Shown: piece by piece, positions 8,952-16,715 of the stretch
How positions within the stretch are numbered: the first letter of the stretch is position 1
Layout of the letters: every line of letters starts with the position of its first letter
Translations under genes and position numbers: made by a program
Origin: GWE2-40-63 sp041664345
GTDB taxonomy: Bacteria > Bacteroidota > Bacteroidia > Bacteroidales > SZUA-534
Assembly: GCA_041664345.1 (NCBI GenBank)
Contig: JBAYKX010000018.1
Coordinates: 30,562 to 94,561 of the forward strand
Length of the DNA stretch: 64,000 nt
Direction: 5' to 3'
The notes under the pieces: generated by a model
Told to the model about the DNA's origin: nothing
Seen by the model: the letters and a program-made list of their open reading frames with translations, nothing else
Databases searched by the model: none

Positions 8952-10256
8952 TTAATAACTTGTTTCAGATACAGTAAATATGATGGGTGTTTTTTGAGGT
9001 TCGATGGTTGCCGCAATGCTCTGAATGTGGCCTGAGACTATAGTAAATGGTTTCGATAAATCATCGGGATGAAATTTTTCGCTGCTTGTAAATTCCAGAC
9101 GGTCGCGCCCCACACCCGTTAGGTAAGTGAACAAAACACCCGATTGAGATTTGATAATCAATTTACCTAAAGGCATTACCAAAGCATCGAAATACAGGTA
9201 AAGCGAACCTTTTTCGTAGGTAATTTTTTTCACCTCTAGCAATTCTTTTGTTTCAGGATTCCAATTCCCATCGAAAGTCCATTCAGGAGTAACTGTTTGT
9301 GGAGTAGTATTTTTGGGCCAGACTTGTAAATTATCGACAAACCAGTCATAATTGCCCGCGTTGCGTGAACAACGATAAAAGTAATAACGGTCGCCATACA
9401 AATAAGGGCGGTTTTTTTCAGGATGCTCCGTGTCGAACACATGCTCAATGGACTTGTTGCGCATCAAAGCGGGAAATCGGCAATCGATAAAATAAAAATG
9501 GGCATCGTAATGGTGACGCGCCAAATAAAAACTATCGGCTCCCTGAAAACCGCAGTTTTTTAACACCATTTTTTGGTCCCGATTCACAGGCGCTGCATGC
9601 CATACGGCGGCTGTGTTTTTATGCTCAAAAAAGCTGGAATTCGAAATGTAGCACCAACCACGTGGACAAACAAAATCGACCGCTCCCTCAAAGTAACAAC
9701 TGTCGTGATAATACATGCCGTGTTTGTAATTCCACAACGAGACGGTATCGCCACCTTTGCTTTTAACCGTGCAGTTTTTTAAAATAGTGCGTGTTCCAGT
9801 TCCATAAATGGCAAAAGCATGGGGCCCCACCTGAGGTTGTGTATTCTCGATGGTCAGGTTTTTCAGAATCACCTCATCGGCAAAAATATTTACCACCGCC
9901 GGACCAATGGCATCGGGGTTTTTGTCCCAATCTTCCCGTAACTGGTTGTATTCAATTCTGGTGTTTTCACGGCTTTCGCCCACCAGTGTAATATAATCGC
10001 GGTCAATCTTGATTTTTTCATGGTAAATACCATTTTCAACGTAAATAATCACACGGTGGTAACTATACATGGACAATGATGCAATAGCTTCCGAAATAGT
10101 TGAAAAATGGGCAGGGTTGTTTTTCGAAACAAAAAGTGTATCGTTTGGTTCCTTCCCTTCAACTATCAATACGTTGCAAACAAATAGCAGATAAAAAGCC
10201 GCTTTTTTCAAATCATTGTTTTTTGTAGGTTTCCAGGTACTTAACAAATGCATCAT
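8952..10256 (-). CDS. Divergent pectinesterase-family (CE8-like) protein
   Basis: A right-handed beta-helix protein of the pectinesterase clan, likely exported to the periplasm. The N-terminal half matches CE8 (FSTISEAIASL, GIYHEKIKID, CYFEGAVDFV). The usual VDFIFG is replaced by VDFVCPRG and the LGRPW arginine motif by LARHHYDA, so catalysis may be altered. The listed ATG gives a 434-aa product whose start overlaps the upstream DUF4861 gene by 44 bp. A TTG at 10211, one base after that gene's stop, would yield a compact signal peptide beginning MKKAAFYLLFVCN and may be the true start. The next CE8 gene follows after 12 bp. Confidence 0.82.
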   Translation of the reverse strand: MMHLLSTWKPTKNNDLKKAAFYLLFVCNVLIVEGKEPNDTLFVSKNNPAHFSTISEAIASLSMYSYHRVIIYVENGIYHEKIKIDRDYITLVGESRENTRIEYNQLREDWDKNPDAIGPAVVNIFADEVILKNLTIENTQPQVGPHAFAIYGTGTRTILKNCTVKSKGGDTVSLWNYKHGMYYHDSCYFEGAVDFVCPRGWCYISNSSFFEHKNTAAVWHAAPVNRDQKMVLKNCGFQGADSFYLARHHYDAHFYFIDCRFPALMRNKSIEHVFDTEHPEKNRPYLYGDRYYFYRCSRNAGNYDWFVDNLQVWPKNTTPQTVTPEWTFDGNWNPETKELLEVKKITYEKGSLYLYFDALVMPLGKLIIKSQSGVLFTYLTGVGRDRLEFTSSEKFHPDDLSKPFTIVSGHIQSIAATIEPQKTPIIFTVSETSY

Positions 10257-11082
10257 ACGAGGTTAAGCCCGATTCCTTTTCGCAAGCTGAGGTAATCCAG
10301 GTTTCAAGGTAATTGGTTGGTTTCGAAATCATATCGAATTGTTTATCTGATTTGCTTATTTCTTCAAAATCATTGGGATTAAAAAAGATAGCAGCCCCAA
10401 TATTGTAACGAAAAGCAGCAACATCTTCGGGGTGAATTCCCCAGGTACAAATAAAATTATCGGCTTGTTTTGTTAGGGTTGAATCGTGATAATTAATGCT
10501 GGTAAAAAAACAGACGGGTTGGCTGCTAAAGGCAAATGCCTCGACTTTTGCTTCGCGGATGCCTGAAAAAACGGTTACACGCACCAAAACATCTATGGTA
10601 TCACCCCTGTAGGCAACTCCTTGCGATAACATTTCCATATACGAAATATTAGTTTCTTTACGGATCCTGGCAATGCGTTTTTTTACCGGATTGAGTAGCA
10701 CCTGCTCGCCCTTTTCGGGATCCCATAACCTGACACCACCCAATCCAACCGTTTTTCCAACTTTATAAAAATCGGCTCCCCAGCCTTCTTTTTGTTGTTC
10801 AATTGTCGGATACCAGTCGGCAGCAGCCAGTTCTAAACCGGGACGCGTTTTATTGTAAACATCTATCGATACTTTTTGGTCGAAATAGAACCTAAGGGCA
10901 ATCCATTGATTTTCAATGGCAGGCCCATGATGTTCCAGTTTATCATATAAATTGCCACTATCCGATTCAATTGATGTTTCCTGTTTTTCCTGGCCTTTCC
11001 ATTTAAGGCTAATATCAGTCATATTCTGACAATAAGAATTGCCAGATATAATTATCAGGAGAATAAATAAGTATGGTTTCAT
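10213..11082 (-). CDS. DUF4861 family exported protein of the pectin locus
   Basis: A 289-aa protein with a signal peptide (MKPYLFILLIIISGNSYC). It is recognisable as DUF4861 by its HHGPAIENQWIALRFYFD segment and the LGGVRLWDPEKGE segment. The family recurs in Bacteroidota pectin/rhamnogalacturonan loci next to GH105, GH28 and CE8 genes. No reaction is firmly established to my knowledge, though it is sometimes fused to GH105 domains. It sits 16 bp after GH43 and touches or overlaps the following CE8 gene, so it is cotranscribed. A supporting role in pectin oligosaccharide processing is inferred from context only. Confidence 0.8.
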   Translation of the reverse strand: MKPYLFILLIIISGNSYCQNMTDISLKWKGQEKQETSIESDSGNLYDKLEHHGPAIENQWIALRFYFDQKVSIDVYNKTRPGLELAAADWYPTIEQQKEGWGADFYKVGKTVGLGGVRLWDPEKGEQVLLNPVKKRIARIRKETNISYMEMLSQGVAYRGDTIDVLVRVTVFSGIREAKVEAFAFSSQPVCFFTSINYHDSTLTKQADNFICTWGIHPEDVAAFRYNIGAAIFFNPNDFEEISKSDKQFDMISKPTNYLETWITSACEKESGLTSYDAFVKYLETYKKQ

Positions 11083-11098
11083 TAGGTTTATATTTTAG

Positions 11099-12718
11099 TT
11101 AATTAATTGATTCAAAATTAAAGCGGAACCAATCGGAATTAACATAACCCGCATCGTTGGTTATGGTGTCGCCGGTGCAAAACAATCCGCATTTTGCCCC
11201 TATCCAGCGACCCGATTGGGCCGTAAATTCAGGTGTAATTGCTTGATAATTTGACGATATGCCGCTAAATGCAAATTTACAGATTCCGCCAGCATTGATA
11301 GTTACCTTTAAAACAACCGATTCTTGCTCCCAAGGTATTTCGAACAGTGTTTGTTCGTTGTTGCCTTTATCGGCATGCTGACATATTCTGTAAACCAAAA
11401 AATTTGAAGTTGATTTTCGCTCTACCCCAATATATGCGTAATCGGAGCCCATAATGAGCAAGCCTGTTTTGTCGCCGGGTTCCTTTAAAAATAAATCGAG
11501 TTTTGTTTCCACTGAAAAACTATCGGAAGGAAACTTTTGTAGCAACAGATTAGGCACTTGCCATAAATTTTCAGCATTAGGCATAACCCAGGCATTCAGC
11601 CGCAAAAATCCCAGATTCGCGGAAGGCGAACCCCATTTCGGATTTATGTTGGCAAACCATTGCCAGTTCAGGTTTAAAAAAGGGGTGTTAAATTCGTCGG
11701 AACAGCTATGGATAAAACTTTCGGATGGAATCGGGTGGGCTTGGATTTTTAGTTGATGAACGGGTTCACCCAAACCTGAGGCATCGATGTTTGCACCAAT
11801 CTGTGGCCAATTATCAACCCAATGCATCGGTTGTAAGTGAACAATACGGCCATAAGCGCCCTTATCCTGAAAATGGAAAAACCAATCGTTCCCTTTTGAA
11901 TCGGTTATCCAAGCTCCCTGATGCGGTCCATTGATTCGAGTATTTCCCTGATGCAACACCTTGCGGCTTTCGTAAGGACCATAAATGTCTTTTGAATGCA
12001 TAACCAATTGCCACCCTTCAGTAACACCACCGGCTGGAGCAAAAATATAATAGTAACCGTTGCGCTGGTACATTTTGGGGCCTTCCACCGTTTTGTTTAC
12101 ATCGTGACCGTCGAAAACCATTACCCCATTATCGAGAAGCTGTTTTCCGTCGGCACTCATTTGGTGCAAAACCAAGGTGCTTTTTATTCCGGCTCGGCTT
12201 CCCGCCCAGGCATGAACCAGCCAGGCTTTTCCGTTGTCGTCCCAAAACGGACAAGGATCGATCCAGCCTTTACCGCTTTGAACCAAATGCGGTTTGCTCC
12301 AAGGGCCTTCAATTTTGGATGCGGTTACCATAAAAATCCCAAAGTCGGGATCGGCGTAATAAATATAGAATTGTGAGTTGTGAAATCGAATGGCGGGCGC
12401 CCAAACGCCATTACCATGCTGGGGTTTGCTGTAAACCGAGTCGGGTTCCAGTTTTTGAAGTGCATAACCTATCAGGTTCCAATGCACCAAATCGGTCGAT
12501 TCTAACAAAGGCAAACCGGGAATACAGTTGAAACTGCTTGCCGTGAGGTAATATTTTCCATCGACATTTATAACATCGGGGTCAGAATAATCGGCATGTA
12601 AAATTGGATTGGAAACCGCTACGATATCCGTGGTAAGTTTTTTAGGCTCATTATTACAAGACAAAAGAGCCAAAAGACTGAATATTATTGAAATGCCAAA
12701 GATGAAATTCGTTTTCAT
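11099..12718 (-). CDS. Glycoside hydrolase family 43 lipoprotein
   Basis: A 539-aa five-bladed beta-propeller enzyme. The lipoprotein signal peptide ends in LLSC. The GH43 domain occupies ~38-330: the general base Asp lies in HADYSDPDVI, followed by GVWAPAIRFH, GWIDPCPFWDDNGKAWL and the putative acid Glu in VEGPKMYQRNGYYYIF. A C-terminal concanavalin-like domain (~345-535) follows, as in GH43 subfamily 12-like enzymes. Likely substrates are arabinofuranosyl or xylosyl side chains on pectin; which one cannot be decided here. Its ATG overlaps the CE12 stop as TAATG, suggesting translational coupling. Confidence 0.9.
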   Translation of the reverse strand: MKTNFIFGISIIFSLLALLSCNNEPKKLTTDIVAVSNPILHADYSDPDVINVDGKYYLTASSFNCIPGLPLLESTDLVHWNLIGYALQKLEPDSVYSKPQHGNGVWAPAIRFHNSQFYIYYADPDFGIFMVTASKIEGPWSKPHLVQSGKGWIDPCPFWDDNGKAWLVHAWAGSRAGIKSTLVLHQMSADGKQLLDNGVMVFDGHDVNKTVEGPKMYQRNGYYYIFAPAGGVTEGWQLVMHSKDIYGPYESRKVLHQGNTRINGPHQGAWITDSKGNDWFFHFQDKGAYGRIVHLQPMHWVDNWPQIGANIDASGLGEPVHQLKIQAHPIPSESFIHSCSDEFNTPFLNLNWQWFANINPKWGSPSANLGFLRLNAWVMPNAENLWQVPNLLLQKFPSDSFSVETKLDLFLKEPGDKTGLLIMGSDYAYIGVERKSTSNFLVYRICQHADKGNNEQTLFEIPWEQESVVLKVTINAGGICKFAFSGISSNYQAITPEFTAQSGRWIGAKCGLFCTGDTITNDAGYVNSDWFRFNFESIN

Positions 12719-13458
12719 TATTTCAAGTGTTTTGCCAGTTCCGGAACTTTTATTTTAATTTCAATGGCAGCAATTTTAGCCATTTCGAGTGCGCCGAATT
12801 CCGAAAAATGGGTATCGTCGCGTTTTCCATCAGGTAGCGAATCATTCATATTGGGTTCAATGTGCAAATACACAGGCAATGATGCTTCCGGGCCCAAAGC
12901 CGAAACATATTCCCAGCTTTTTTTGTGTATTTCGAGCAAGGGAACCTGCATGTCGGTAGCAATCTTCCTTGCAATGTCGGGATATTCGCCATGAGAGTCG
13001 TAAAACTGTCCCTGTTCATCGAACCGACGCCTAACCATAGGAGTTGCTAAGATAGGCGTTGCATTTTTTTCCCTTGTTTCGCGTACAAATTTGCGTAGGT
13101 TATATTCGTATTCTATTGGTGTTGCATAGCGCTCTAATTTTTGGATACTGCCATCGTTATGCCCGAACTGGATAATCACAAAATCGTTGGGTTGCAGCTT
13201 TTGATACACCGAATCCCAGCGTCCTTCGTAAATAAACGAGCGAGTACTCCGTCCGTTTTTAGCATGGTTCTCAATTAAAATATCATCGGTAAAAAGTTGC
13301 GGTAAAAGCTGCCCCCAGCCCCGTTCGGGCAAATAAAGCTTTTCTTTATCGGCCATGGTTGAGTCGCCAATCATATAAAGAGTAGGTTTGTTGCCTTGCC
13401 GGCACCCGATAAGGAGGATTATAAGGAGAATTGCGATATGCTGAGATTTCATTTTCAT
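12718..13458 (-). CDS. Rhamnogalacturonan acetylesterase (CE12, SGNH hydrolase) lipoprotein
   Basis: A 246-aa SGNH esterase that removes acetyl groups from rhamnogalacturonan. It shows a lipobox (LLIGC), the block I serine in GDSTMAD, the block III FGHND, and the terminal DDTHFSEFGA carrying the catalytic Asp and His. Length and motif spacing match CE12. It is the first gene after a 285-bp gap containing a dispersed repeat, and its stop overlaps the GH43 start. Acetyl removal would complement the two pectinesterases by clearing the backbone for GH28, PL1 and GH105. Confidence 0.92.
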   Translation of the reverse strand: MKMKSQHIAILLIILLIGCRQGNKPTLYMIGDSTMADKEKLYLPERGWGQLLPQLFTDDILIENHAKNGRSTRSFIYEGRWDSVYQKLQPNDFVIIQFGHNDGSIQKLERYATPIEYEYNLRKFVRETREKNATPILATPMVRRRFDEQGQFYDSHGEYPDIARKIATDMQVPLLEIHKKSWEYVSALGPEASLPVYLHIEPNMNDSLPDGKRDDTHFSEFGALEMAKIAAIEIKIKVPELAKHLK

Positions 13459-13525
13459 AAAAATATTTTCCTCAAAATGATTTTATTGGTTATTCGACAT
13501 TAAAAGTGAAATTTTTTTATGCCTT

Positions 13526-13674
13526 TTACCCCTCTGTCTCCCGAAGTTTCGGGACAAATTGTCGACATCTCCCCTGCAAGCAAGGGAGAATGCCCTGATT
13601 GAGCATTGCTGCTGTATTTATGATTTTGCACAGCACTACTCCCTCCTTTATTAAAGGAGGGTTGGGGAGGATAC
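13526..13674. repeat. Dispersed repeat inside the pectin enzyme operon
   Basis: It starts ACCCCTCTGTCT, contains TGTCGACATCTCCCCT and several short hairpins (CCCGAAGTTTCGGG; CTCCTTTATTAAAGGAG), and ends GGGTTGGGGAGG. A related element lies at 29131-29264, sharing the ACCCCTCTGTCT start and the GTCGACATCTCCCCT block. It separates GH28 from CE12 in an otherwise tightly packed operon, so it looks like a later insertion. A short 68-codon frame across it is not a gene. Confidence 0.75.
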
Positions 13675-13743
13675 TTTTTAATAAATAATAACTTGTTTCC
13701 TCTCATTTTAGCGAATAACCGATTTTGTTTAATCCATTGTCGT

Positions 13744-15144
13744 TTAGTTTTCTAAACGGTACGCTTTGTTGTTTATGGTTACATTGTTGAACATAACATT
13801 GTTGGCATTTTCAATTAATACCTCTTGTTTTACTCCGTTAAACTGTGAATTACTAATCTGAATGTTTTTTATAGGAGAACGTTCGTATCCGCGCAGATAA
13901 ACGGCATAGTTGCTTTTCATTGAGGTAATGTTATCAAGATAAACATTGCGTACTATGGGTGTGTGGGTTCCGGCATCACCTTGTTCGTAATAAAAATCGA
14001 CCAGTAAAACAGACTGTTTAACCTCACCGATTTGGCAATTGCGCATGTAAACATTCTCAATTACACCACCGCGCAATGAGTTGGTTTTAATCCGAAGGGC
14101 CCTGTCCAAATTGGGGCTGTCCATTTTGCAATTCTCCACAAAAACGTTACGGCATCCACCCGATATTTCACTCCCAATAACTACTCCACCATGGCCATCT
14201 TTCATCTGGCAGTTTCGTACAATGATATTCTCACTGGGTACGCTATCTCTTCTGCCATCTTCTTCGCGGCCCGATTTAATGGCAATACAATCATCGCCGG
14301 TATAAAAAAAACAATCTTCAACCAAAATATTTTTGCATGATTCAGGATCAAAACCATCGTTGTTTGGGCCGTGGCTTATAATTTTTACCCCACGTATAAT
14401 GATATTTTCTGATAAAATGGGATGTATTTCCCACATGGGCGAACGCACGATGGTAATTCCTTCGATTAAAATATTTTTTGAAGTATGGAATTGGATAAAA
14501 TTGGGACGCAGGTAATGCCCCTCGCCAAATACCCTTTCTTCAATGGGTAAATGTGCATCCGACATTTTAAGCAGGCTTTCGCGGTCGGCAATTTGGTTTG
14601 GAATTCCTGCATCTTTTTGCGCTTTCCAAGGCCACCAAGTTTCATTGTCGGCATTTCCGTCGAGGGTGCCCAAACCTGTAATGGCAACGTTCTCTAGTTC
14701 ATATCCATAAATAAAAGGAGAGTAGTTCATACAATCATTCCCTTCGAAACGGGTTTTTACCACAGGTAAATAATGTGAATAGTTTTTTGAGAAAAGCAGG
14801 GTTGCTCCCTCTTCAAGATGCAGGTTTATGTTACTCTTAAAATGGATGGCTCCAGTTAAAAACACTCCTTTGGGAACTACAACTGTACCGCCTCCTAGCG
14901 ATGCGCACTTCTCAATAGCATTTTTTATAGCCAGGGTACAATCCGTAATGCTATCACCAATAGCTCCGAAATCGGTAACAGTTACCTGGTTTTCAGGGAA
15001 AACAGGAGCCTTAATTTTTGCCAATATCTCATGCTGATAATTCCAAGCATTGCTGGTATTATTGTTATTGCTGCTTTTGTTTTTACATGATTCAGCCAAT
15101 CCGATTACAACCATCATTCCTAAAATAAATAGTACCTTTTTCAT
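13744..15144 (-). CDS. Polygalacturonase-type glycoside hydrolase (GH28) lipoprotein
   Basis: A 466-aa beta-helix enzyme hydrolysing galacturonan or rhamnogalacturonan linkages. Its lipoprotein signal ends at LAESC. The GH28 fold starts at VTDFGAIGDSITDCT. Catalytic motifs are present: NNDGFD, GDDCIAIKSG (~residues 282-291), HGGVVIGSE and RIK. The sequence resembles the bacterial exo-type GH28 enzymes that act on short or unsaturated oligosaccharides in the periplasm. It lies 27 bp after GH105. Tethering to a membrane suggests it works on imported or surface-captured fragments rather than free polymer. Confidence 0.93.
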   Translation of the reverse strand: MKKVLFILGMMVVIGLAESCKNKSSNNNNTSNAWNYQHEILAKIKAPVFPENQVTVTDFGAIGDSITDCTLAIKNAIEKCASLGGGTVVVPKGVFLTGAIHFKSNINLHLEEGATLLFSKNYSHYLPVVKTRFEGNDCMNYSPFIYGYELENVAITGLGTLDGNADNETWWPWKAQKDAGIPNQIADRESLLKMSDAHLPIEERVFGEGHYLRPNFIQFHTSKNILIEGITIVRSPMWEIHPILSENIIIRGVKIISHGPNNDGFDPESCKNILVEDCFFYTGDDCIAIKSGREEDGRRDSVPSENIIVRNCQMKDGHGGVVIGSEISGGCRNVFVENCKMDSPNLDRALRIKTNSLRGGVIENVYMRNCQIGEVKQSVLLVDFYYEQGDAGTHTPIVRNVYLDNITSMKSNYAVYLRGYERSPIKNIQISNSQFNGVKQEVLIENANNVMFNNVTINNKAYRLEN

Positions 15145-15171
15145 TATGTTGTTATTTTAATATTGCCCTTG

Positions 15172-16710
15172 TTATTTATCCAAAGCCATGGCAAGGTATA
15201 AGAACGCTGCCACCCCTTTAAAATCATTAATCCTCCGATCAACATTTATATAGTAATTATAGGAACCATCGGAATTTTTAAAATTCAAAGTTCCCACATA
15301 CACGGTTTCGGTTAAATAAAACCGCCCTTCCGAATCAAAATAGGTATAATCATTTATCAAACCATTGAATGCATCTTCTGCTTTATGCAGGTATTCACTA
15401 GGTAAATAGCCTTTTGTGGCTCCTTTTGCAAAAGCATACCCAAACATAGACGAGCATGACGATTCAATCCAGTTATCGGGTCGCGAACCTTTATCCAGAA
15501 CCTGAAACCACAAATGAGTTTTTGCATCCTGAACCTTGGCCAACGCTTCGCTGGTTTTGTTCAAAATGGTGATAATTTTAGCCCTTTCGGGATGATTGGC
15601 TGGCAGGTAATCGAGCACATCAACCAAGGCCATCATGTACCAACCCATGCCTCGTCCCCAAAATTCAGGCGAGGTTCCCCGCACCGGATCAGCCCAAACA
15701 TCATTTATCGATTCGTCCCAGCCATGGTATAACAATCCCGTGACCGAATCAACGGTATGTTTATATATCAATTCAATTTGATGAACCGCCTCGTCATAAA
15801 ACTCAGGTTTATTAAACGCTGCTGCGTATTGACTGCTGAAAACATCGCCCATGTAAACTCCATCGAGCCACATCTGGTGTGGATACGATAACTTATGCCA
15901 GTATCCCCCATGGTTAGTTTTTGGTTGGTTTAAAAGCTGGGTGGCCAAGGTATCGGCAGCCTTTTTATATTTATCTTCTTTAGTATTCTGAAACAGATAT
16001 AACAAAGTACGACCAGGCAAAACGTCATCTAAACGATACTTTTCCTTGTTGTACGTTGCAATTTTGCCCTCGGGGTCAACAAAGCAATCCATCCATTTTT
16101 GGGCATAATTAATATAAGCAGTATCGTATGTGCGTTCATAAAGTTGGCAAAGTGCATTGGTAAAAAACCCGTTGGTATAGGTCCACTCATTAGGCGAGAA
16201 GGCCTCTAAATTGCAAGCATCGGGGTATAAATCAATAAACGTTTTTGCTACCGTTTTACTCCAATTTAGGGTATCGGTAATTTTTTGCAGTGAGCTATTT
16301 AAATAGATAACTTTTAAATTGTTGATGTATGATTCCAAAGGTTCAATAGGGTGTTCCTCTTTTTTAGCCACCGTATAAAAAACAAACGGGCGCAAAGGTT
16401 CTTTAGGGTTGATATTGAGAATATAACCCAACAATTCAGGTGAATGGTCGCCATTCAAATCATACAATTTATAGGGAACCTGTTTGTGGTTGTTCATGCT
16501 AACCAATTGTATATTGGAAAAATTGGCTAACCCATAATGCTGTTTTAAATCGGACAGGTTCAAATATACCGTTTCAGTCTCCTGTGAATATCCATGAGGA
16601 TACGATACCATAAAGACACCTTCCTTTTTCACCGATGCCCCTTCTTCAGGAGAGCAGGAAAGCAACCAACTAAATGCGATTAATAAAAAAACAATTCTAA
16701 GTAAATTCAT
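15172..16710 (-). CDS. Unsaturated galacturonyl/rhamnogalacturonyl hydrolase (GH105) lipoprotein
   Basis: A 512-aa protein with a lipobox (LLSC), a ~130-residue N-terminal beta domain resembling DUF4861, and a C-terminal (alpha/alpha)6 GH105 barrel (~150-510). The barrel motifs are MWLDGVYMGDVF, GLLYHGWDES, FWGRGMGWYMMALVD and WIESSCSSMF. GH105 removes the unsaturated uronic acid from the non-reducing end of lyase products, so it acts directly after PL1. It starts 5 bp after the PL1 gene, indicating tight cotranscription. The exact linkage preference (RG-I versus homogalacturonan) cannot be told from sequence. Confidence 0.92.
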   Translation of the reverse strand: MNLLRIVFLLIAFSWLLSCSPEEGASVKKEGVFMVSYPHGYSQETETVYLNLSDLKQHYGLANFSNIQLVSMNNHKQVPYKLYDLNGDHSPELLGYILNINPKEPLRPFVFYTVAKKEEHPIEPLESYINNLKVIYLNSSLQKITDTLNWSKTVAKTFIDLYPDACNLEAFSPNEWTYTNGFFTNALCQLYERTYDTAYINYAQKWMDCFVDPEGKIATYNKEKYRLDDVLPGRTLLYLFQNTKEDKYKKAADTLATQLLNQPKTNHGGYWHKLSYPHQMWLDGVYMGDVFSSQYAAAFNKPEFYDEAVHQIELIYKHTVDSVTGLLYHGWDESINDVWADPVRGTSPEFWGRGMGWYMMALVDVLDYLPANHPERAKIITILNKTSEALAKVQDAKTHLWFQVLDKGSRPDNWIESSCSSMFGYAFAKGATKGYLPSEYLHKAEDAFNGLINDYTYFDSEGRFYLTETVYVGTLNFKNSDGSYNYYINVDRRINDFKGVAAFLYLAMALDK

Positions 16711-16715
16711 CCTAA

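Noticed and set aside
13500..13706. 68-codon frame between GH28 and CE12
   Set aside because: It is the translation of a dispersed repeat, not a gene.
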